A DNA stretch of 46,001 bases from an uncultured Roseburia sp. GTDB lineage: Bacteria > Bacillota > Clostridia > Lachnospirales > Lachnospiraceae. Of the stretch, positions 17,532-24,401 are shown in pieces (the first letter of the stretch is position 1; each line of letters begins with the position of its first letter). Where the stretch lies: positions 1 through 46,001 of the forward strand of contig CAMXSH010000014.1 of the NCBI GenBank assembly GCA_947246475.1, in the 5' to 3' direction. The notes beneath the pieces were generated by a model. That model was not told the origin of the DNA and did no database searches. It saw nothing but the letters and a program-made list of their open reading frames with translations. A program made the translations under genes and the position numbers.

Positions 17532-18584
17532 ATGTCAGAAAATAAAAAAGCAGGATCTGTAAGTTTTCGTGATAAATTGAGAAATCTTTCAGATACCAAC
17601 TTACTCCTTACGATCACAATTGTAGTGTTCTTCATAATGTATATCGGTGCTGTTATATTTCAGGGAGAAGGATTTTTAAAACCTCAGTCATTCCTCAATA
17701 TTTTGAACTCTAATGCGGCTTTGATCGTGTTGGCCTGCGGATTAAGCATTGTAATGATCAATGGCAGTATAGATATCTCGGTAGGAGGTGTAACCGCACT
17801 GGTAAGTATGTGCTGTGCGGTGTATTTGGACTTCCACGGGGGAAACCTGGTGGTTTCCCTGCTGATCGCTCTGGGGATCGGACTTGCATTTGGTCTCTTC
17901 CAGGGATTTTTGGTGGCATATCTGGATATCCAGCCCTTTATCGTCACTTTGGCGGGAATGTTTTTTGCCAGGGGCTTGACCACAATCGTAAATACAAAAC
18001 CCTTTAATGTGGCGAATGAAGCTTTTAATGAGTTGAAGATGACACGTGTCATTGTTCCGGGATTAGGCTCTACTAACAGAAGAGGTGTCTATGTAGATGC
18101 CTATGTAGAGATTGGTGTGGTTGCTGCACTTATCGTTGTGGTTCTTTTGTTCTGTATATTAAGATGGACAAAACTGGGCAGATCTTTCTATGCAGTAGGA
18201 GGAAACAAGCAGAGTGCATTGATGTTAGGTATCAATGTAAAGAGAACGAAATTTATCGCTCATCTGATGTGCGGTCTGCTGGCAGGAATTGGAGGATATA
18301 TTTATTTCCTTCATGTTGCTTCTGGTTCTGCAACCCATGCGGTGGGCGCAGAGATGGATGCCATCGCTTCTTCGATCATCGGAGGTACGATGCTGACAGG
18401 TGGTGTGGGAAATATCATAGGCACCTTATTCGGTGTTATGTCCCTGGGAACTATTCAGAATATTGTAGCTTCTGCCGGACTTGACGAGGCATGGTGGACC
18501 GGAATTACAAGAGCGGGGATGCTTTGTTTATTCCTTGTAATCCAGAGTCTTGTAGTTGCCCGTAAGAAAAAAAGTAAATTATAA
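17532..18584 (+). CDS. yjfF: YjfF-type sugar ABC permease
   Basis: The 350-residue membrane protein is of the same family as its upstream neighbour but clearly of the YjfF branch: INGSIDISVGGV, IQPFIVTLAGMFFARGLT, FYAVGGNKQSALMLGI and AEMDAIASSIIGGTMLTGGVG. It starts one base after the previous stop, behind AAGGAGG. A basic KKKSKL tail ends the protein. ATPase plus two different permeases plus YtfQ-type binding proteins identifies the set as the furanose-type importer with good confidence. Confidence 0.93.
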   Translation: MSENKKAGSVSFRDKLRNLSDTNLLLTITIVVFFIMYIGAVIFQGEGFLKPQSFLNILNSNAALIVLACGLSIVMINGSIDISVGGVTALVSMCCAVYLDFHGGNLVVSLLIALGIGLAFGLFQGFLVAYLDIQPFIVTLAGMFFARGLTTIVNTKPFNVANEAFNELKMTRVIVPGLGSTNRRGVYVDAYVEIGVVAALIVVVLLFCILRWTKLGRSFYAVGGNKQSALMLGINVKRTKFIAHLMCGLLAGIGGYIYFLHVASGSATHAVGAEMDAIASSIIGGTMLTGGVGNIIGTLFGVMSLGTIQNIVASAGLDEAWWTGITRAGMLCLFLVIQSLVVARKKKSKL

Positions 18585-18628
18585 ATTTTAAACAAAATTA
18601 ATAGCAGCCAGAAAGGGAGAGATGACTT

Positions 18629-19675
18629 ATGATAAAGAAATATGCAGGTCTTATCATAATGATTCTGCTGATTTCCGCCGGGGCAGGTCTTATGTTCTTT
18701 GGATACGGTGCCAGGGAAGGTTCGGAAAATATTTCGGATCAGGAGGCGCCGTATGAGGATATGCCCAAGGACGGAAAAGACTATATCGTAGTCGGATTCT
18801 CCCAGATTGGCGCTGAATCGGATTGGCGAAATGCCAGCACCGAATCTATCCGCTCCGTTTTTACTACAGAGAATGGCTATTATCTTTTGTATGAGGATGC
18901 GCAGCAAAAACAGGAAAATCAGTTCAAAGCTGTGCGTAATTTTATTCTGCAGGAGGTAGATTATATTATATTGGACCCCATCGTGGAGACGGGATGGGAT
19001 ACAATACTTCAGGAGGCAAAGGATGCCGGTATTCCGGTTATTTTAGTGGATCGTCATCTGGAGGCTGACAGTGAGTTATATACCTGCTGGGTGGGGAGCG
19101 ATTTTAGGGAAGAGGGGCGTCTTGCCGGGGAATGGCTTGAGAATTATCTGAAACGTAAGGAACGGGCAAAAGAAAAGATCCGGATCGTTACACTCCAGGG
19201 TACACCAAGATCTTCTGCACAGCTGGGACGTACGGCAGGTTTTCAGGAAGTTCTTGTTACTCATAAAAATTGGGAGATGCTGGACTGCCAGAGCGGAGAA
19301 TTTACCCAGGCTAAGGGACAGGAAGTGATGGAAGGTTTTCTGAAGAAGTATAAGGATATCGATGTGGTCATTAGCGAGAACGATAATATGACCTTTGGCG
19401 CGGTGGAGGCAATTGAAGCTGCGGGGAGGACCTGTGGTCCCAGGGGAGATATTATTATAATTTCTTTTGATGCGGTTCGCACGGCTCTTCAATTTATGCA
19501 GGAGGGGAGAATCCATGCAGATTTTGAGTGTAATCCGATGTTAGGGCCATTCGTCTCTAATATTATCAGAAGGCTGGAAAAAGGCGAAAAAGTGGAAAAA
19601 GTAGAATATGTTGAAGAACAGTATTTTGACGCTTCTATGAATCTAAGTCGTATACTGGGAGAGAGAAAATATTAG
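18629..19675 (+). CDS. Membrane-anchored YtfQ-like binding protein, possible sensor
   Basis: This 348-residue protein is closer to YtfQ than the first binding protein, with motifs VGFSQIGAES, QQKQENQFKAVRNF, ETGWDTILQEAKDAG and GQEVMEG. A hydrophobic helix (about 5-26) anchors the N-terminus, but there is no lipobox cysteine and no clear cleavage site, so it probably stays attached as a signal anchor. It ends the transporter operon, 44 bp after the second permease behind AAAGGGAG. A second, anchored binding protein beside a LytS/YesM kinase is the arrangement of XylFII in clostridial xylose sensing. By analogy it may present the bound sugar to the kinase at 12204. It could alternatively be a second-specificity import protein. 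Confidence 0.85.
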   Translation: MIKKYAGLIIMILLISAGAGLMFFGYGAREGSENISDQEAPYEDMPKDGKDYIVVGFSQIGAESDWRNASTESIRSVFTTENGYYLLYEDAQQKQENQFKAVRNFILQEVDYIILDPIVETGWDTILQEAKDAGIPVILVDRHLEADSELYTCWVGSDFREEGRLAGEWLENYLKRKERAKEKIRIVTLQGTPRSSAQLGRTAGFQEVLVTHKNWEMLDCQSGEFTQAKGQEVMEGFLKKYKDIDVVISENDNMTFGAVEAIEAAGRTCGPRGDIIIISFDAVRTALQFMQEGRIHADFECNPMLGPFVSNIIRRLEKGEKVEKVEYVEEQYFDASMNLSRILGERKY

Positions 19676-19783
19676 CTTCGTTGGGCTAAAATGAAATTCA
19701 GATAAAAAACTCTTGCAAAATGTAGAAAAATGTGATAACATATTTTTTGTTGCGAGACATTTAAGTGTAATCTACAAATATTT

Positions 19784-19855
19784 GGCTCCTTGGTCAAGCG
19801 GTTAAGACATCGCCCTTTCACGGCGGTAACACGGGTTCGATTCCCGTAGGAGTCA
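19784..19855 (+). tRNA. tRNA-Glu (TTC)
   Basis: The 72-nt cloverleaf is complete. Acceptor GGCTCCT pairs with AGGAGTC (one G-U), the anticodon is TTC within CGCCCTTTCACGGCG, and the T arm is ACGGG/CCCGT. CCA is not encoded. It is first of four closely spaced tRNA genes. Confidence 0.97.
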
Positions 19856-19921
19856 TTGGATCTGCAGAGCAGGTTCTCAAAAGTAATGTCATTTGTTTGT
19901 TTTTCCAAACGATATGAGTTT

Positions 19922-19995
19922 GGACCTTTAGCTCAGTTGGTTAGAGCATCCGGCTCATAACCGGACGGTCCGGGGTTCGAGTCCCCGAGGGTCCA
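19922..19995 (+). tRNA. tRNA-Met (CAT), probably elongator
   Basis: In this 74-nt cloverleaf, acceptor GGACCTT pairs with AGGGTCC, the anticodon CAT sits in stem TCCGG/CCGGA, and the T arm is CGGGG/CCCCG. The first acceptor pair is G-C, unlike initiator tRNA. A lysidine-modified tRNA-Ile with CAT anticodon cannot be fully excluded. Confidence 0.92.
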
Positions 19996-20003
19996 TTTGA
20001 TCT

Positions 20004-20077
20004 GGCCCAGTAGCTCAGTTGGTTAGAGCGCTGCCCTGTCACGGCAGAGGTCAAGGGTTCGAGTCCCTCCTGGGTCG
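20004..20077 (+). tRNA. tRNA-Asp (GTC)
   Basis: In this 74-nt cloverleaf, acceptor GGCCCAG pairs with CTGGGTC, the anticodon is GTC in stem CTGCC/GGCAG, and the discriminator is G as expected for Asp. The T stem has one A-C mismatch at its base. Confidence 0.95.
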
Positions 20078-20119
20078 CTTTATAAGATAGCAGTTAATCT
20101 TGTAAAATATTTGCAATGT

Positions 20120-20205
20120 GCTGGTGTGGCGGAACTGGCAGACGCCCAGGACTTAAAATCCTGTGGGTGGTGACACCCGTACCGGTTCGATTCCGGTTAC
20201 CAGCA
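20120..20205 (+). tRNA. tRNA-Leu (TAA)
   Basis: This is an 86-nt class II tRNA with a long variable arm (GGGTGGTGACACCC). The anticodon is TAA in stem AGGAC/ATCCT, the T arm is ACCGG/CCGGT, and acceptor GCTGGTG pairs with TACCAGC. The discriminator is A. Confidence 0.96.
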
Positions 20206-20207
20206 TT

Positions 20208-20237
20208 AAAAAAACTCCGATTGTTCGGAGTTTTTTT
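20208..20237 (+). terminator. Terminator of the tRNA cluster
   Basis: AAACTCCGA (20212-20220) pairs with TCGGAGTTT (20225-20233), followed by a T run, directly after tRNA-Leu. The A/T symmetry lets it serve the convergent minus-strand gene that ends at 20262 as well. Confidence 0.9.
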
Positions 20238-20261
20238 CTTTTCAACCTTTGTATCATATAG

Positions 20262-20990
20262 CTAATCGTTTGTAATATCGCCATTTCCGCTGATGGGGAT
20301 CTGTTCGCCCCCATAAGTCGGTGGAGTACCCAGCTGGGTGGTCAGGACATCCTTGCATCTTGCAATACATTCTCGCAGTGACCGGTAAAACTGGCCCCCA
20401 TAAGCAAAATCATCTGTAGCTACCCCAAGACAGGGGATACCTAAGCTTTTTCCAATATATACGGCCCGGTAGAGGTGATATTTCTGGGTGACAACGATGG
20501 GTGAGGTTACACCAAATATATCTCTCGCCCGGATCATACTCTCATAGGTGGAAAATCCGGCATGATCCATAAAAATATCCTCTGAGGGGACACCAGCATC
20601 AATGGCGTACTGTTTCATTACCTGTACTTCGTTATAGCCGGTTCTTCCATGGTCTCCGCTCATAAGAAGTTTGGGAGCTGCACCTGCCTTATAGAGTGAG
20701 ATACCTTTTTCCAGCCGGTCTTTTAGCATGGGAGATGGCTTATCATCCCAAAGCCCGGCGCCGAGAACAATAATGCAGTCATGGTTTTCTGAAAATGGGA
20801 AGAATTTTTCTCCGTCGTGGGATTCATCATCTGACGGTGTGTCATAGATCAGACTGCCAGCGTTTCCCATCACCCAGAGATTGAGCCCGGCGATAAGTAA
20901 AATTCCGGCGATGCCAGCAATAACAAATGCCAAAAATGTTCTTTTCAACCATTTTGGTAAATGGTTATCCTTCTTTCGTAGTTTTTTCAT
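20262..20990 (-). CDS. SanA/YdcF-like (DUF218) membrane protein
   Basis: The 242-residue protein has one N-terminal membrane helix (about 17-38) after a basic start, then an extracytoplasmic DUF218 domain. Motifs are IIVLGAGLWDDKPSPMLKDRL, MSGDHGRTGYNE, STYESMIRARDIF and VTQKYHLYRAVY, all typical of SanA, a factor of envelope integrity and vancomycin exclusion in enteric bacteria. The biochemical function of the family is not well established. The gene starts one base after the stop of the trpB-type gene, with a weak GAGGT site inside that gene, so the two are co-transcribed. Confidence 0.9.
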   Translation of the reverse strand: MKKLRKKDNHLPKWLKRTFLAFVIAGIAGILLIAGLNLWVMGNAGSLIYDTPSDDESHDGEKFFPFSENHDCIIVLGAGLWDDKPSPMLKDRLEKGISLYKAGAAPKLLMSGDHGRTGYNEVQVMKQYAIDAGVPSEDIFMDHAGFSTYESMIRARDIFGVTSPIVVTQKYHLYRAVYIGKSLGIPCLGVATDDFAYGGQFYRSLRECIARCKDVLTTQLGTPPTYGGEQIPISGNGDITND

Positions 20991-20991
20991 G

Positions 20992-22362
20992 TTAATTTAC
21001 CTCTGGCAGATTTGCAAGGCTTTTAGCAATTTCCTCATCCGTAGGAATATAATCGGACATTTCGCCATCGTTATATTTTCCATAGGCAACCATGTCAAAA
21101 TAACCGGTTCCTGTCAGCCCGAATACAATGTTCTTTTCCTCTCCGGTCTCTTTGCACTTCAGGGCTTCGTCAATGGCCGCACGGATAGCATGGCTGCTCT
21201 CTGGTGCTGGCAGAATGCCCTCTACCCTGGCAAACTGTTGTGCTGCCTGGAAGACCTTCGTCTGTCCTACGCTTCTTGCTTCGATCAGACCGTCATCATA
21301 GAGCTGGGAAACAACAGAACTCATACCATGATAGCGGAGTCCTCCTGCATGGCTTGCAGATGGCATAAAGCCACTTCCCAGGGTATACATTTTAGCCAGT
21401 GGGCAAACCTTTCCGGTGTCACAGAAATCGTAAGCATAGGAGCCGCGGGTCATGCTGGGACAGGAAGCAGGTTCTACGGCTATGATTTTGTAATCCGCTT
21501 CGCCCCGAAGTATTTCTCCCGCGAAAGGAGAGATGAGCCCGCCGAGATTGGATCCTCCTCCAGCGCAGCCAATGATCATATCCGCTTTGATATCATATTT
21601 ATCCAGGGCGGTCTTTGTTTCGAGTCCGATGATGGACTGATGAAGAAGCACCTGGGAAAGTACAGAACCCAGTACATAGCGGTAACCCTCCTGGGTAGTG
21701 GCAGCTTCCACGGCTTCTGAGATGGCACAGCCAAGACTTCCGGTGGTGCCAGGAAATTCCTCGTTGATCCTGCGTCCGATGTTGGTGTTCATAGAAGGAG
21801 AAGGAGTAACCTTTGCGCCATAGGTTCTCATGACCTCACGGCGGAAGGGTTTCTGCTCATAGGAACACTTTACCATATATACCTGGCAGTCCAGGTCAAA
21901 ATAGGAACATGCCATAGAAAGAGCGGTACCCCACTGCCCTGCTCCGGTTTCTGTGGTGACGCCCTTCAGCCCTTCTTTTTTAGCGTAATACGCCTGGGCA
22001 ATGGCGGAGTTCAGCTTATGGCTTCCGGATGTATTATTTCCCTCAAATTTATAATAAATATGAGCCGGTGTATCCAGCGCTTTTTCCAGACAATATGCCC
22101 TTGTAAGCGGGGATGGGCGGTACATTTTATAAAAGTTCCGGATTTCCTCCGGAATATCTATATACGCTGTGGTATCATCCAGTTCCTGCCTGGCAAGTTC
22201 CTCACAGAAAACAGGTGTGAGTTCTTCCAGAGTGATGGGTTTTAAGGTTTCTGGATTGAGGATCGGCGCCGGCTTGTTCTTCATATCAGCGCGTACATTG
22301 TACCACTGTGACGGCATCTCCTTTTCTTCAAGATAGATTTTATAAGGAATTTCCTTGGACAT
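20992..22362 (-). CDS. trpB: Tryptophan synthase beta chain, TrpB2 type
   Basis: The 456-residue PLP enzyme converts indole and serine to tryptophan. The length, the extended N-terminus and motifs (RPSPLTRAYCLEKAL, EGNNTSGSHKLNSA, TETGAGQWGTALS, GCAGGGSNLGG, GLTGTGYFDM) place it in the TrpB2 branch. K116 in SHKLN is the Schiff-base lysine. TrpB2 proteins often act without a TrpA partner, and no trpA or other trp gene is present here, so indole scavenging is more likely than de novo synthesis. A GGAGGA site precedes the ATG. It follows the HEREH protein after 36 bases and precedes the SanA-like gene, probably in one transcript. No T-box or trp leader is visible. Confidence 0.93.
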   Translation of the reverse strand: MSKEIPYKIYLEEKEMPSQWYNVRADMKNKPAPILNPETLKPITLEELTPVFCEELARQELDDTTAYIDIPEEIRNFYKMYRPSPLTRAYCLEKALDTPAHIYYKFEGNNTSGSHKLNSAIAQAYYAKKEGLKGVTTETGAGQWGTALSMACSYFDLDCQVYMVKCSYEQKPFRREVMRTYGAKVTPSPSMNTNIGRRINEEFPGTTGSLGCAISEAVEAATTQEGYRYVLGSVLSQVLLHQSIIGLETKTALDKYDIKADMIIGCAGGGSNLGGLISPFAGEILRGEADYKIIAVEPASCPSMTRGSYAYDFCDTGKVCPLAKMYTLGSGFMPSASHAGGLRYHGMSSVVSQLYDDGLIEARSVGQTKVFQAAQQFARVEGILPAPESSHAIRAAIDEALKCKETGEEKNIVFGLTGTGYFDMVAYGKYNDGEMSDYIPTDEEIAKSLANLPEVN

Positions 22363-22398
22363 GATTAGTTTTCCTCCAATTTTAGTTTCGGCTGATTC

Positions 22399-22911
22399 TT
22401 ATGCGCTTTTATCAAAATTTCTTCCTGCCAGCATATTCCGCATCATATCCCGCTGAATCTTATCGTAGGGATTGGATGGTTCAGGGGTGCTGGTCTTTAT
22501 GGCAGTGTGGGTTTTTCCGCCGGACACATACACACGTCCGCATTCTGGGCAGACAGAGGTCTGTAGTGATACGGAGACAGAAACAAGCTGTTTGTTTTCT
22601 TTATTGCCTTCTGCTACCGCATTGGAAACATGTTCCCGTTCATGAGCCATGACTTTTGCGGCAGATGTTCCGGGATCGATGTGGCCGGGTGTTTTAAAGG
22701 ATACGTTGTTTTCATTTGAACCGTCTACATATTTGCGGTTTTTACAGGTCTGGCACTCACCTTTTCCGACCTTTTGTCCCTGAACAGCCTCTTCCGGAAC
22801 TTCAGATCCTCTTCTGACTGCCGGACTCTGGCTGACAGGCGAAACCGGCGTGGTATTATACACGGGATAAAAGGTGTTATAGCCTCCTGCTGCAGAGATA
22901 GATAAACTCAT
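22399..22911 (-). CDS. Small HExxH zinc-site protein, SprA-related?
   Basis: The 170-residue protein has HEREH at residues 90-94, preceded by AAKVMA, an HExxH zinc-protease motif. Two CxxC pairs (C53/C56 and C121/C124) could form a zinc ribbon or disulphides. The N-terminal 45 residues are Pro/Ser-rich and disordered; there is no signal peptide. This layout resembles the SprA-related putative metalloproteases seen in many bacteria, but I cannot confirm the family without a search. The start at 22911 is set by GGAAGGAGG; the frame begins a little upstream inside that site. It is the first gene of a likely three-gene transcript with trpB2 and the SanA-like gene. The 203 bp before it and nth hold only both genes' upstream regions. 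Confidence 0.75.
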   Translation of the reverse strand: MSLSISAAGGYNTFYPVYNTTPVSPVSQSPAVRRGSEVPEEAVQGQKVGKGECQTCKNRKYVDGSNENNVSFKTPGHIDPGTSAAKVMAHEREHVSNAVAEGNKENKQLVSVSVSLQTSVCPECGRVYVSGGKTHTAIKTSTPEPSNPYDKIQRDMMRNMLAGRNFDKSA

Positions 22912-23114
22912 GTAAAAACCTCCTTCCAACAGTATATTAGCATAGTGACGCTAATGGATACCATTTTTCATATATAAAAATTATACTCTATGAGATGGGG
23001 GAAAGTCAACAAAGTGTTTGCTTTTTGTAGAAATGCATGGTATTATTTCTGATACATAGGGGGGCAGCTCAATAATAGTATTGAGTCAGAAACCAGAAAG
23101 GAAAGGAAGTACCG

Positions 23115-23744
23115 ATGACAAAAAAGCAAAGAGCAAATGAGATCATAGAACGGCTGGCAGAGGAGTATCCTCTGGCGGACTGTACATTGGATTACGATGA
23201 GGCATGGAAGCTTCTGGTCAGCGTCAGACTGGCTGCCCAGTGCACGGATGCCAGGGTAAATATTGTCGTGAAGGATCTGTATGAACAATATCCGTCACCG
23301 GAAGCCCTGGCGGCAGCAGATGTAAAAGAGATCGAGAATATTGTAAAGCCCTGCGGCCTGGGACCAAGCAAGGCGAGGGACATCCATAAATGTATGAATG
23401 TGCTGGTAGAGCAGTATGGTGGTAAGGTGCCAGAAGATTTTGAGGCTCTGTTAAAACTGCCGGGGGTGGGAAGAAAGAGCGCAAATCTGATTATGGGCGA
23501 TGTGTTTGGCAAGCCTGCTATCGTTACGGATACCCATTGTATCCGGCTGACCAACCGGATGGGGCTGGTAGATGGCATCAAAGATCCAAAAAAAGTGGAA
23601 ATGGAACTGTGGAAGATCATTCCAGGAGAGAAAGGCAGTGATTTCTGCCACCGCCTCGTACACCATGGCAGGGAGGTATGTACCGCCAGGAAGGCATATT
23701 GCGAGAAGTGCTGTCTGGGTGATGTGTGTAAGAAGGTGCTGTAA
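23115..23744 (+). CDS. nth: Endonuclease III
   Basis: The 209-residue DNA glycosylase/AP lyase acts in base excision repair of oxidised pyrimidines. The helix-hairpin-helix LPGVGRKSAN carries the catalytic K121, and D139 in VTDTH is the second catalytic residue. The C-terminal 4Fe-4S cluster motif C189-x6-C196-x2-C199-x5-C205 is intact. Length is normal for the family. GAAAGGAAAGGAAG precedes the ATG. It is a single gene with a terminator about 90 bp downstream. Confidence 0.97.
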   Translation: MTKKQRANEIIERLAEEYPLADCTLDYDEAWKLLVSVRLAAQCTDARVNIVVKDLYEQYPSPEALAAADVKEIENIVKPCGLGPSKARDIHKCMNVLVEQYGGKVPEDFEALLKLPGVGRKSANLIMGDVFGKPAIVTDTHCIRLTNRMGLVDGIKDPKKVEMELWKIIPGEKGSDFCHRLVHHGREVCTARKAYCEKCCLGDVCKKVL

Positions 23745-23831
23745 GGGGCGCATAAAATAATTATCTAATAGTCAATAACAATATACCTGTCTGTAACCAG
23801 AAAATAATGGCTGGCTCAGGCAGATTTTGCT

Positions 23832-23862
23832 GGCTCGACGGTGTCGTCGGGCTATTTTTTTT
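23832..23862 (+). terminator. Terminator after nth, member of a dispersed palindrome family
   Basis: GGCTCGACG (23832-23840) pairs with CGTCGGGCT (23845-23853), with two G-U pairs and a run of eight T. The T run overlaps the end of the minus-strand XRE gene. The stem core resembles those at 26367 and 42089. Confidence 0.75.
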
Positions 23863-24163
23863 CCTGATTTATCATCGTGTCCAGAAAATGAGTCAAAGAA
23901 GCTTTTTGACCGGGGGTCAGTAAAGAAATTTTTTGATACAGCGCATCATCAAAAGGATCTGGAGAATCTGTTTCCGAGAAAAAGGTTTCCAGTGAAATTT
24001 CCAGAGCATCACAAATATAAGATAGGATTTCAATCGTAGGATTTTTATTTTGAAGTTCTATATCCCGGAGATAGCTTTGTGAAATGCCAGCCAGGTTAGC
24101 CAGTTTATTCACAGAATAGTGTTTTATATTTCTAAAATATGTTATCTTTTCGCCTACAGTCAT
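23852..24163 (-). CDS. XRE-family transcriptional regulator
   Basis: The 103-residue protein has an N-terminal Cro/CI-type helix-turn-helix (about 5-62; KLANLAGISQSYLRDIELQNKNP) and a short C-terminal helical region (PGQKASLTHFLDTMIN) that probably dimerises. Size and layout resemble SinR-like small regulators. It is divergent from the sulfotransferase gene across a 238-bp AT-rich region with palindromic CTCT-containing sites, so it may repress itself and that gene. AAAGGAG precedes the ATG. Confidence 0.92.
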   Translation of the reverse strand: MTVGEKITYFRNIKHYSVNKLANLAGISQSYLRDIELQNKNPTIEILSYICDALEISLETFFSETDSPDPFDDALYQKISLLTPGQKASLTHFLDTMINQEKK

Positions 24164-24186
24164 GATTTAACTCCTTTCTTACATCT

Positions 24187-24215
24187 ATAATAGTATACCA
24201 AATTAAGACGGACAA
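24187..24215 (-). promoter_or_regulatory. Promoter of the XRE gene
   Basis: On the minus strand, TTGTCC (24215-24210) and TATTAT (24192-24187) are spaced by 17 bp, 24 bases upstream of the XRE start. Confidence 0.55.
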
Positions 24216-24242
24216 GATTATATTTATATATATTATAATATA

Positions 24243-24376
24243 TCTCTAAAGAGAAATGTTGTGGCTGCCATAAAAGACGATGCCAGATGTAACACCATTT
24301 TAATCCTGCTTTGTAACAAAGATGACACATAAAGATGAAATAATCTCTATAAATATAATATATTATCATAATAGAG
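24243..24376. promoter_or_regulatory. Candidate operator sites between XRE and sulfotransferase genes
   Basis: Two sites share the half-site CTCTA. TCTCTAAAGAGA at 24243-24254 is a perfect palindrome. CTCTAT at 24345-24350 faces ATAGAG at 24371-24376 across a 20-bp AT-rich spacer that holds the likely -10 region of the sulfotransferase gene. They are plausible XRE binding sites; the assignment is an inference. Confidence 0.35.
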
Positions 24377-24401
24377 TATATTTGTACGTAGGAGGAGAAA
24401 A

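Noticed and set aside
20881..21720. 279-codon plus-strand frame
   Set aside because: It lies antisense to trpB2, which has full family motifs; no promoter or ribosome binding site.
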